In this document: piece after piece, positions 51,406 to 62,404 of the stretch
Position numbering within the stretch: position 1 is the stretch's first letter
How the letters are laid out: each line of letters opens with the position of its first letter
Source: Globisporangium splendens
Taxonomy: Eukaryota > Oomycota > Peronosporomycetes > Pythiales > Pythiaceae
Direction of reading: 5' to 3'
Assembly (NCBI GenBank): GCA_006386115.1
Contig: VFIW01000033.1
Location: 1-64,000 of the forward strand
DNA length: 64,000 nt
Made by a program: the position numbers and the translations under genes
Notes under the pieces: model-generated
The model's input: the letters and a program-made list of their open reading frames with translations, nothing else
What the model was told of the DNA's origin: nothing
Database searches by the model: none

Positions 51406-52413
51406 CTTGGGGAAAAATGGCTTGAGAAATAGAGAAGAGAGGCTCCTGTGCACGACGCGGCAAATTGCGGAATGAGCGAGCGGGTGCCGAATGGCGAATG
51501 CCGCCCGTATTTCTGGCCGCTCTTGCCGGAATTCGCTGCACGGCGGTTCTTTTCGCAGGGTTTCCACGGTCGGTCGCGCTGTTGCCAAGACGATATCTTG
51601 GATAAAGTACGGTCTCGAAGAGGGTTCATCAACGGTCGGTGAGACCAACGTCACGGAGCCGTTCCGGCTGGTCGCGTTTACATCTGACAATGTATGGCGT
51701 TCAGTATACTCTTCATCATGTGTCTCTGTGGCACCAGACGGTCGGTCGGAGAACATGGCTGTTGCGCTTTTTCGCGGTCGGTCGATATGTGAAAGTTTGT
51801 ATACCGTGATCCTGGCGTGCGAGCAGAATTCCGAGACGTTCGTTTGCAGAGTGTAAGAGGGTAAATAGAAACGCGGCACAGGGCTATTTATCTTTCCATC
51901 CTGTTTCAAAAGAACGGTTTCGTGTGCGAGTCTTATTATAATGTGTTTCTATCTTGTTTCTAAAGTGACATGACAAGGCAATTGAGGACATGCCAATTTG
52001 ACTTCCATGGCAGCATTGGCGCGCCATTGTCCACTCTGAGAGAGCGCGATGGATTCCTTTGGATCCCTGATAGGAAGATCGTTCGCTGGCTTTCGTGCAT
52101 GCAGAGAGTGCAGCAGAAGCGTCTGGAGGTGTTCGTGAAGAAGTGCGATCTCTTTGTGACACTCCATAAAAGATACCAGCAAATTGTCAAAAATTGCACA
52201 TAGCGAGGAGAAAAAGCGATCTTTTCCATCTTTGTTCAGTTCGGCGCCATGATGAATGCACACACCAAGCACACACACACAAAAGAATGAATATATATAC
52301 AGTGCCTACTGCGTATTCGCGCCACGCGTGACACGCTCCTGCTCGCCTCCATTCACATCAGCATCATTTCGACTTTGTAGCCATCGGATTACTCGGGTGC
52401 GTCGTCATCATCA
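51406..52413. other. 1-kb intergenic region
   Basis: Contains the probable 5' region of the coiled-coil gene, an AC-rich microsatellite and TATATATA near 52260-52300, and short frames without similarity. No gene supported. Confidence 0.5.
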
Positions 52414-54357
52414 CTAGATGACTGCGTGGAAATCGCCCTCGAGCTTGTGCTCTTCGTCTGCGACGTTGTGGAGCATCGCCTCGGCGGCAGCCACGCTCGC
52501 GGGCGCAGTCAGCGAGTCGATGTTCTCCAGCGCCGACATCGCAGCTGTGTCCTCGGTGCTGGCAAAGTCCAGCGTTGTGGCATCACTACCGTCGAGCGTC
52601 GTCGTGCCGTCGTTCTTGTTCGAAGGTGCGCTCGTGCCACTGGCTGACGTGGCAGTACCCGAATTGTTGACAGTGGCACCGTCACTGGAATCCGTCTCTT
52701 GGCGCGCTTCCGTGCGGATCGCGTCCTGGACCCTGCGCAGCGCCGTGAGCGCGCTGTCGTCCGAGTCGTTCCGGTCCTTCAACACCTGGAGCACGTCACG
52801 GAACGCCTTGAGCTTCTCCTGCAGCGACAGACTCGGCGTCACGACCTCGTCGGCATCCTCGTCAAACTCATCGTCGGGCACTTCGTCCGTGTTCTGCACG
52901 ACTTCAAAAAACTCCTCGTGGAGACTGTTTTCTGATTTCTCCTCGTCGTTGAGATACTCGCTCAGTGGGAGCACGTCTTGAAGACGCAAGAACAGGAACA
53001 GATGCGAAAGCTCCGTCTCCAAGAATGTAAACTCGTGGTCCTCGAGATCGTGGCGCATCGGAACGCGATCTGGGATCGTGTGCGTTGCGGCCCAGCTGCG
53101 CTCGATCGTCTCGCGCGTGATCTCCTCCCAACTCGCATTCGCCCAGCGCATCGCCTGCAGAATGTCGACGTCGAACAAGAACTTCTTGCCTTCCTCGGCC
53201 TTGTCGATCGCGTAGCGCACGTGGTGGCGACGGTAACGCTTCTTGAACGTCGACACCAAATTGGCCGTGATCGGGTTGAGCATCTGCGACGCACCCGTCG
53301 GCAAAATAAACACCACGACGTTCTTGAGCTCCAGGTGGGACACTACGTGCGACGGCGCGTCGTTGATAAACAACAGGATACGGCGCTTCTGCGTCGCCAT
53401 CGCGAAGTCCAAGCGCTGGATCCACCGCGAGAAGATGACGCCCGTCATCCACGCCTTGTGGTTCCAAAAGTAGTGGAACCCATGCTGCTCGGCCGTTTTC
53501 TTCTTGAAACACTTGGGGTGTTCATGGTGCGACACAAACAGCGGCTGCAGCTTCTCGGAGCCATCGGCATTCGCCGCGAGCGCGACGACAAAGCGCTTCT
53601 TCGCGCGCATCGGGTCCTCTTCGACCGCATTCTGCGTCGGCGGCAGCGTGTACAGCACGCCCGTCTCCTCCATGGCGAAGATGTTCGAGAGCTCGTACTT
53701 GTCCGTCTCGTTCACAAGCGCCTCCATGGTCGTGAAGTGCAGGATCTTCTTGTTCTCGAGCGCGTTGCCGCTGTTATTGTTGCTGTTGTTGTCGGCGTTG
53801 AACTTCCGGAAGCTAAAGTTGTGGCGCAACTGGAACGAGTGCAGCCACCCGTTCGAGAACTCGGGCTGCTCGTCCTCGGGGATCTCGAGCATCTTGGCGA
53901 AGTGCTTGGCTTTCTCCTTCGTCATGTCGCCCTGCACCGTGATGCCGCGGTGTGCGCACTGGATGACCCAGTTGGCGAGCGCCTGGTCGAGCAGCGGGTG
54001 TTGCACGACGCGGCGCTTCTTGATGCCGAGCTCCAGCGAGCTCATGTTGACGAACTCGTGCTGGCGCCGCAGGATGCCCGAGATCGTCGACTGCGCAGGC
54101 GTCTTCTTGAGGTTGAACTCGTGCTTGGTCCACTGCGCCAGGTCCTTTTGCGACATCACACCGCCGTTCTTGTGGTAGAACTCGCAGATGATCTTGCGCT
54201 GGTAGTTGGTCAGATTGCCGTTGTAGTTGGCGCCGCCGCGGCCCGATGAAGACGCCGCACCGCCTCCTGTCGCAGCATTAGAAGCCGCCGTCGAGCGCGG
54301 CGCAGTGCCTAAGGCGGCGGCGTCGTTGCCGCTGCCGACGCGTCGCTTGCCTCCCAT
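52414..54357 (-). CDS. CENP-B/Tigger-like protein with degraded DDE site (domesticated pogo transposase?)
   Basis: 647 residues, single intact exon from ATG at 54357. A Gly/Ala/Ser-rich N-tail is followed by a Psq/CENP-B HTH (YQRKIICEFYHKNGGVMSQ ... DLAQWTKHEFNLKK, STISGILR, residues ~45-105). A second CENP-B-type HTH follows (ITVQGDMTKEKAKHFAKML, NGWLHSFQLRHNFSFRKF, ~140-215), then a DDE-1-like domain (~240-400). Catalytic positions look altered: AMEETG for the usual MDETG, FINDAPSH in the second motif, and LNPITANLVSTFK where QPLD is expected. A long acidic and Ser/Thr-rich C-terminus is added (EVPDDEFDEDADEVV). No terminal inverted repeats seen. This favours a host DNA-binding protein. Confidence 0.8.
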   Translation of the reverse strand: MGGKRRVGSGNDAAALGTAPRSTAASNAATGGGAASSSGRGGANYNGNLTNYQRKIICEFYHKNGGVMSQKDLAQWTKHEFNLKKTPAQSTISGILRRQHEFVNMSSLELGIKKRRVVQHPLLDQALANWVIQCAHRGITVQGDMTKEKAKHFAKMLEIPEDEQPEFSNGWLHSFQLRHNFSFRKFNADNNSNNNSGNALENKKILHFTTMEALVNETDKYELSNIFAMEETGVLYTLPPTQNAVEEDPMRAKKRFVVALAANADGSEKLQPLFVSHHEHPKCFKKKTAEQHGFHYFWNHKAWMTGVIFSRWIQRLDFAMATQKRRILLFINDAPSHVVSHLELKNVVVFILPTGASQMLNPITANLVSTFKKRYRRHHVRYAIDKAEEGKKFLFDVDILQAMRWANASWEEITRETIERSWAATHTIPDRVPMRHDLEDHEFTFLETELSHLFLFLRLQDVLPLSEYLNDEEKSENSLHEEFFEVVQNTDEVPDDEFDEDADEVVTPSLSLQEKLKAFRDVLQVLKDRNDSDDSALTALRRVQDAIRTEARQETDSSDGATVNNSGTATSASGTSAPSNKNDGTTTLDGSDATTLDFASTEDTAAMSALENIDSLTAPASVAAAEAMLHNVADEEHKLEGDFHAVI

Positions 54358-54669
54358 GCTGATCTGCTAACGCGTAACCCTCTCAATTCCGATTCTTACA
54401 CTATGAGCTCTGGCGAACGAACATGAGAGGGAGGAAAGGGGGTCGGGAGAGACAGAGGAGGGGCGACATCATCGAAAGGTGCAAGATCAGGGGGAGACTC
54501 GAGTGATACAATGGTGTTTGTGGAACACCCTTAAGTGGCAACATGTTTGAAAAAAAGTGGCGCGCAAAAATTTCGATGAGGACAGGATTCAGTCGAGTGA
54601 CAGTTGCAACTGAAAGAGTGACAGGGCGACGTTTGTGACATTGACGCCAACAAGTGCAACAAGCTGGAC
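54358..54669. promoter_or_regulatory. Bidirectional promoter interval (CENP-B-like gene / FAN1)
   Basis: 312 bp between divergent ATGs. Purine-rich near 54425-54475. No specific site assigned. Confidence 0.45.
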
Positions 54670-57600
54670 ATGGATGCAGAGTTTGGGGATGTCGTCGTCG
54701 CTTCCGCCGAGGCTGAGGCGGTGGAGATGAAGCGCAGTGGTGATAGTGCTCCTGTTGGTTACGAAGACGCGTACGTGGAGCACTTCAAGATGGTGCTCCA
54801 GATGATCCTGTACGAGCGCCAGGACTTCGCGCGGCTCTTCTCGCACCGCGAACGCGCGATCGCGACGACGTTCCTGCACGACCTGCCGCCTGTGGCGCAG
54901 CAGCTCTACGCGCGCATGTTCCAGCGCAAAGGCCAGTGGTTCAAGACCACGTCGCTGTTCCGGTACTTCGTGCAGAAAAACAGCCATGTGTGGAAGAAAG
55001 AAGAAGTAGCGCTTGGTAGGAAAGAGGAGCATGCGGAGGCTGCTGCAGCGAATTTTGAAGGTGACGATGGAGACGACGAGGAAGATGCTCCTGCAGCAAC
55101 CGCAGATTCACCCGAGGCTGTCGTCCCGGCAACGCCAGAGCAAGTGAACAATGCTGATGTCCAGACTGTCCTGCAAGCATTGATCAGCAAAGGTTTCCTC
55201 TTGACATTGCCAAGTGGCAGCAGTGCCTCTGGTGCAACACGAACCATGTTTTTCGGGTCTGCCTCTGCAACAACACCAGCAGCGAAAAAGCAACAAGACC
55301 AAGAGCTGGATGCACTCACACGATCGCTGGATGCTCTCCAGCAATGCGCATCAGCACCAGAACTCGCAGCGCTGCAGAAAACGCTGACGGGCTCTGCATC
55401 CACGAAAAAGCGGCCGTTTCCAGGTGCGTCTTCTTCGAATGGCATGGCTCGGTCACCACATCTGTCGTCCAAAATGGAAGCATTCCAGGCAATCAAGAAG
55501 ACCGTGATGAGCCAACGGCGTATCGACGGATCGCGCATTCCGCTTGCAAAGTTGATGCATCAGATTTGGTTTGAGAGCTACCCGTTGCCTGGCAAAGCTA
55601 AGACAGACGTGATGGCAGTGCAGATGCCCGACAGCTGCCGCGACTTGTTCCTGCGCATGCATCGTCTGTTTTATTTCCAGTCGAGTCTTCCATTCAGCTA
55701 CCCGCCGTCGTCGTCGAACGCGAGCGGGAAGTCCGCCAAGGAAGTCCTGGAGATGCTGATGACGAAGATCCACCAGGAGCCGACGCAATGGCCAGGACTG
55801 ATGGTGATTTTCAATAGAGTGGCGTACCCCAGCTACGAGATCAACATTCAGCATCACGCGTTCCCTTCGCCGGAAGCGTACATGTGCTTTGAAGTAGCGA
55901 GTCGGCTGCACAACATCATGGGAATGTTTGAGCAGCACCTGCGGATCGAGATCTCCGAAGCTCCCGAGCCTGATCTCGACATCCAGTGGATGATGAGCGA
56001 CACGTCCCCAAAGTTCGTGGCGTTCCAGAAGCTAATCGAGACCGACGATGACGGATTTGAGATGCTGCCAACAGCGGATGAGACTTTGACTAATACTGAT
56101 GCAATAGTAGACTGGCAGATGGAGAGTTGGGTCCAGTTTCGCACCGAATTGGCAAATATGACGACGCTGGACGAGTTTGTACAGGAATCGCGACGCTGTT
56201 TCCAAGCGTTCTTGATGTGGACAAACTCGTATGCACAAACTTGCAGTAGCTCTGACACGCCAGTATTTTTCTCGAAATGCAACGCAGGGTACCACTTGGC
56301 GCGTGTGCTTCACCATGCAGTGAGTCTGTATGAGAAGCACCGTCAATATCAAGTCGCGATTTTGTTGCTGAACGATTTGCTAGCGTCGCCATTCCTTCAG
56401 CGAAAGCGTGGTCACTGGTGGGACCGACTGGCCGTGAATCTGGAGCATCTGAAATGTGTCGACCAGGCGCAAGATGCGTGTACGAATGCCTTGAACGACC
56501 CGCACGTAGTTGGCGCCGACCTGATTGCGTTAAGTCGGCGAATGCGACGTTTGCAGAAACGAAATCCTGCGAAAGCAACAGCACAGGCTCCATCGCAGCA
56601 GAAAGCGCGTGATCGCGATGAAGAGGATTTCGTGTCGCTGATTTCCGATGATGAGGACCTAGAGAGTAGCAAGGAAGACAATGCAAACCAGGATACTGCG
56701 ATCCCTGGCGCTCCGCTTGAAGAAGATTACGCGTACCCACGCGAATATATCATCGGACGACCTCTGAATCGTGCAACAAACGAAAAATCGCGATTCATCG
56801 GATACGATGACGAACCGTGCAACGTCGAGCAACTCGTGTTGCAGTTCTACCACTCGCAACGGAGTCCGAGCGACAACGAGCGGAGCAAAGGAGGCTGGTA
56901 CGGTGTTCACTGCGAAGGTCACGTGATCGGCAACCTCTTTGGGCTATTCATGTGGGATATTTTGTACGCGAGTGTACCGAACGTGTTCCAGACACCATTC
57001 CAATCGGCACCGTTGGATTTTGGCTACGCTGACGTCTTTTACGAAGCGAGAGCAGAACTCATCGAGGCGAGATTGAAGCAACTACAAGAGGAATGGACGA
57101 TGGCGCAAATCCTGGACGATTTGGCGACAACTTGGATCCGAGAGTATGGCAAAGTGAGCCGATTCGTGAGCTGGCCAAGTGAAAGCTACCTCCCGTTGCG
57201 CTTTTTCCAGCTTGTCGTGCTCGCGTGTGGCCAAGAGCGATTGGCGAAACTGATGCGGTACATGCTGACGTCAAAAGAATACCATCGTGCACAGAATGGA
57301 CTCCCCGATTTGCTCGTTGTGAGAGTGGAACCGAAATCGGATGAGCTGTCGACGGACCTTCCGTTGAATCCGCAGGGATGTTTGGACATTTACACATTCT
57401 GCAACATGACTTACCAGATGAATCTGAACCCGAGCATGGAAGACAACAACGCGGCTTCGAATGGTGAGCAAGACACAAAGAAAGATAAGGAGACAAAGGC
57501 GCAGCCTGACCTTACAGATCTGTTGAATCATGACGATTGGAATATCGAGGTCAAGTTTGTCGAGGTGAAAGGTCCTCGAGATAGCCTCAGTGACAAGCAA

Positions 57601-57789
57601 CTGGTGTGGCTGCAAGTGTTAAACGAAGATGTCGGGCTAGACGCACTGGTGACGCATGTCGTGGAAGACGACCAGACACTACAGAAAAAGCTCAAGAAGC
57701 CCGTCGCGAAAGCGCTAACGAAAAAATCGGCTTCCATTCGAAACAACAGCGAATCAAAACGGAAAGCGATCAAGCGTCACAAGAAATAG
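54670..57789 (+). CDS. FAN1: FAN1-type structure-specific nuclease
   Basis: 1039 residues, one exon, similar to animal FAN1 (about 1000). FAN1 is a 5' flap endo/exonuclease acting in DNA interstrand crosslink repair in the nucleus. Seen here: an early segment LYARMFQRKGQWFKTTSLFRY matching the FAN1 core, an acidic low-complexity insertion (~residues 115-150), helical TPR-like repeats (~530-640), and a C-terminal VRR-NUC PD-(D/E)XK domain. The nuclease motifs are GLPDLLVV (Asp ~879) and FVEVKGPRDSLSDKQ (Glu/Lys ~964-967). The C-terminus is very basic (KRKAIKRHKK), likely nuclear targeting. The UBZ finger of vertebrate FAN1 is not seen. Ends 41 bp from the next gene's stop, tail-to-tail. Confidence 0.92.
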   Translation: MDAEFGDVVVASAEAEAVEMKRSGDSAPVGYEDAYVEHFKMVLQMILYERQDFARLFSHRERAIATTFLHDLPPVAQQLYARMFQRKGQWFKTTSLFRYFVQKNSHVWKKEEVALGRKEEHAEAAAANFEGDDGDDEEDAPAATADSPEAVVPATPEQVNNADVQTVLQALISKGFLLTLPSGSSASGATRTMFFGSASATTPAAKKQQDQELDALTRSLDALQQCASAPELAALQKTLTGSASTKKRPFPGASSSNGMARSPHLSSKMEAFQAIKKTVMSQRRIDGSRIPLAKLMHQIWFESYPLPGKAKTDVMAVQMPDSCRDLFLRMHRLFYFQSSLPFSYPPSSSNASGKSAKEVLEMLMTKIHQEPTQWPGLMVIFNRVAYPSYEINIQHHAFPSPEAYMCFEVASRLHNIMGMFEQHLRIEISEAPEPDLDIQWMMSDTSPKFVAFQKLIETDDDGFEMLPTADETLTNTDAIVDWQMESWVQFRTELANMTTLDEFVQESRRCFQAFLMWTNSYAQTCSSSDTPVFFSKCNAGYHLARVLHHAVSLYEKHRQYQVAILLLNDLLASPFLQRKRGHWWDRLAVNLEHLKCVDQAQDACTNALNDPHVVGADLIALSRRMRRLQKRNPAKATAQAPSQQKARDRDEEDFVSLISDDEDLESSKEDNANQDTAIPGAPLEEDYAYPREYIIGRPLNRATNEKSRFIGYDDEPCNVEQLVLQFYHSQRSPSDNERSKGGWYGVHCEGHVIGNLFGLFMWDILYASVPNVFQTPFQSAPLDFGYADVFYEARAELIEARLKQLQEEWTMAQILDDLATTWIREYGKVSRFVSWPSESYLPLRFFQLVVLACGQERLAKLMRYMLTSKEYHRAQNGLPDLLVVRVEPKSDELSTDLPLNPQGCLDIYTFCNMTYQMNLNPSMEDNNAASNGEQDTKKDKETKAQPDLTDLLNHDDWNIEVKFVEVKGPRDSLSDKQLVWLQVLNEDVGLDALVTHVVEDDQTLQKKLKKPVAKALTKKSASIRNNSESKRKAIKRHKK

Positions 57790-57830
57790 AGACACAATCA
57801 ATGCACCTACCCATTTTCGACGGGCATTTT

Positions 57831-59562
<1,732 letters not shown>

Positions 59563-59684
59563 TCAACACCTCAATGAATCAGGTGATTGGAAACATCGTG
59601 ATATTCCAAGTGACCTTTACTTTGCCTCAATGCAACAATTGTATCCTCCAGGTCCCTCCCTCCCTCCTTCCTTGTTGTGTGCTC

Positions 59685-61895
59685 TTACTGTTCACCTTCG
59701 GACATGGGCTTGGCCGACGCGTCTCCGTACGCCATCCGCAATTTACGCAGCCGTTCTTCGGCTTCCTTGCTGCTCTCCGACGTTCTCCGTTGTTCCTCTT
59801 GAGCCGGCGCGGCACGAGGTGAAGCTGGTTTCCCCAGATTCACGGTCTCGGTTCGCTTCGTCGGACTTCGCGAGCGACGCCGCGTCGTGAATCGATCGAG
59901 TTTGAGCGACAACGAGCCCTTGTAGCTCGCTGGGCGTGCAGCGTAGTCGCGACCCACAGCCTCGGCTTTGCGACGCTCCTTCTCGCGCACTTGCTGCAAG
60001 AGGTCTTCCGTGATGTTGCTGCTGCTGCTGCTACCACTGGATCTGCGAGGCGATGGGGATCGGCTCTTGCTGCGACGGTCGCGGCGATGGCTTCGCTCTC
60101 GGGAACGCGAGCGCGAGCGTGAACGGCGGCGCGTTCCTCTCTCTCTCGATCGCGATCGGTCCCGATGCGAACGGCGGGAACTACTGCTCTTACTTGATTT
60201 GCGCTCACGCGAGCGGGATCGAGAGCGGCCACCACGTCCGGTCGACCGCGACCGCGACAGCGAGCGTCTCGAACTCCCTCGACTCACTTTCTTGCGCTCA
60301 AACTCAATGTCGCCCAGTCCGACTTTCTCTGTGTTGCCGTATTCAGGGAACGTAACCCAATACTGATTGCTCTCCTCCACCGAATCGATTACTGCGTCAT
60401 ACATCTACATAGAACCAAGCAAAAAAAGTCATTTACGATACGAGTCTGCCATCGGTTTGATACAAAAAGAGAAACCACGAACGTACTGCAGGCTCGTTGT
60501 CTTCATCAGCGTACATCGCGCGGATCTTCGTCCCAGGTTTCAAGAATTCCACGATCGACAGATTCGCTTGTTCACGCTCTTTCTTGCGGCCATGAAGCAA
60601 AAGCTGCGCATAGTGCAAAGAATTATATACACGCATTGCGTAAGTCAAAGAAGCCACATCAGCACACATGATTTCTATCCATTCAGTACGGCAGAGTTCG
60701 CTTCCATACCTTTACTTTGATGCTGTCTTCGATTTTCTTGGGAATTCGCGGCAGGATCGTCCCAAAGTAGTTGATATCTTCTAGCAATCCCACAAGCCAT
60801 TCGCCAATAGTCCTGTAAGAACAAAAACAATGAATACCATGAGCCATCATGAAGCATCACCATCTAGATGTCAGCAGTACAATAGCGTGTGCAAGCTACG
60901 CACGTTTTGACGTTTGGATTCGCCGCCGCATTAAACTCTTCCTTGTCGTCCAAGTACGGCTCGTACCATCCCCAGAGTTTCTCCGGATCGCACGTGTACC
61001 GAAGGTACAGAAAGCCCACTGCGCGGATGTACGGCGAGTCCTAAATGCAATGCAAAGTACAAAGATAAGTCGCGATTAGACAAATGTGCACGCATCTCCC
61101 ACAGATAAAACACACCAGCACAAACGCACCGTGTGCTTCAAGAGTCCCTGCATCTGCTTCATCGTGAGGCGCATGAGGAAGAACTTGTGCAGCAGGCAGA
61201 AACACGTTGACGGAATGCGCGCGGTGCCCGGCGACAGCGGCTCGGCGTGGTCGACGCGATAGTAGATCTCGTCCACGACTTCATGGTACGTCTTGAGGTT
61301 GCTGTCATTGTATCGATAGATGGCATTCACACAAAGCAGAGAAAAATATAACGGGAGTGAAATGTCATCTCCCACACACAGTAGTTTGCAGTCATGTGGT
61401 GATGATACGTACTACAACTCGTGGAAATACGCCGACTGGAGGATGTTCTGATGCAGCAGCGTGTTCAGATTGTACGTCGTCTGGTTCCCGTAACTACACA
61501 CAGACAAACAGCCGCATACAGAACAAGCAATAATAAGCACAACCATTGGGACAGCGACAGAATATCGGACGCACGCATACGAAAAAGCCACCCAAAGCGC
61601 AACCCACAGCACGGCAATCCGCGCACAACAAGACGCTCCACGCTGCCACGAAGCGCGCATCAGCATAGGCGAGCTATGCGTTCAAGGAGCACCCGCCGTG
61701 GCCCTTCCTAACGAAGCAGCACGCTACCAATGCAGGTGAATACAGAATACCATCCAGAGCCGTGACGCACATGGGGAGCTCGTCTTGCTTCACGCGACGC
61801 TCATACTCCTCGCCGTCGTCGCTACCCTGCTGCTGCTTTGAGCGCATCGCCAGCGCCTTCTGCTGCGACTGCCGCGTTAACGCACTGCGAGACAT
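59685..61895 (-). CDS. PRPF38B: PRPF38B-like splicing factor with Tudor-like domain and RS tail (7 exons)
   Basis: Exons 61895-61771, 61493-61413, 61301-61130, 61040-60904, 60812-60710, 60603-60487 and 60404-59685 join in phase to 484 residues, all GT-AG. The Prp38 domain spans exons 1-5 (NQTTYNLNTLLHQNILQS, TYHEVVDEIYYRVDHAEP, DSPYIRAVGFLYLRYTC, LWGWYEPYLDDKEEFN, LLEDINYFGTILPRIP). Exons 6-7 form a Tudor-like module (LKPGTKIRAMYADEDNE, then YWVTFPEYGNTEKVGLGDI). A long Arg/Ser-rich tail follows (SRSRSTGRGGRSRSRSRE and similar). Prp38-family proteins act in spliceosome activation (U4/U6.U5 tri-snRNP). The Tudor-like insert is not part of the usual Prp38 architecture and may bind methyl-arginine. 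Confidence 0.9.
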
Positions 61896-62404
61896 CTCTT
61901 CTGGCTCGGTGCAGTTCTTACACACGCGCGCGCTCCCTCAGTCGATCGCTCTCGCAGCTGTTTGGTGCTTTGTTTGGTGCTTTGCTTGGTGCTTTGCTTG
62001 GTGCTTTGCCTGTTTGGAATGTCGATGTGGAGGCAAAAGTGTACCAGTAATACTGGTAGAAGACCGGTATCAAGATATACTTACCGGTACAATGTGTGGT
62101 GCAACTTCATCGTGTTACTTTTCAAACAACCCGTGGAAATTGATAGAATGCAATTAAGTACAGTAATGTGCTCTTTTATCTTCAGAACTCCGAAAGACGG
62201 AAAATCGACCATCCCTTTTAAGGGGTGGCCACACTTCAAAAAGTGCGTTTTGCTGCGATTGAACATGATGGAAACGGAATTAGCCAACACAAACAGGTGC
62301 GGCCAGTTGTGACAGCCCGTTCGTGCGCCTACTTGACAAATAGAAATTTGTGTTTTGTATTGTTTAGAATCCTTCTAGACATCGTTTCACATCCAGATTG
62401 CAAT
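61896..62404. other. Intergenic: 12-bp tandem repeat and palindromes
   Basis: Near 61961-62012 there are about four direct copies of CTTGGTGCTTTG-type 12-mers. At 62042-62058 there is a perfect inverted repeat (TACCAGTA, one base, TACTGGTA), and at 62064-62089 a second one (ACCGGTA / TACCGGT). The promoter of the PRPF38B gene should lie at the left end. The palindromes may mark the edge of the Crypton-like region. Confidence 0.6.

Noticed and set aside
51406..51909. N-terminal extension of the small coiled-coil protein
   Set aside because: The extension has no helical pattern or conserved look, and the coiled coil starts after the ATG at 51405, so I kept the shorter model.
52978..54249. 423-codon plus-strand frame opposite the CENP-B-like gene
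   Set aside because: Composition (Arg/Leu/Val/His-rich) is typical of antisense shadow; the minus strand has recognisable domains.
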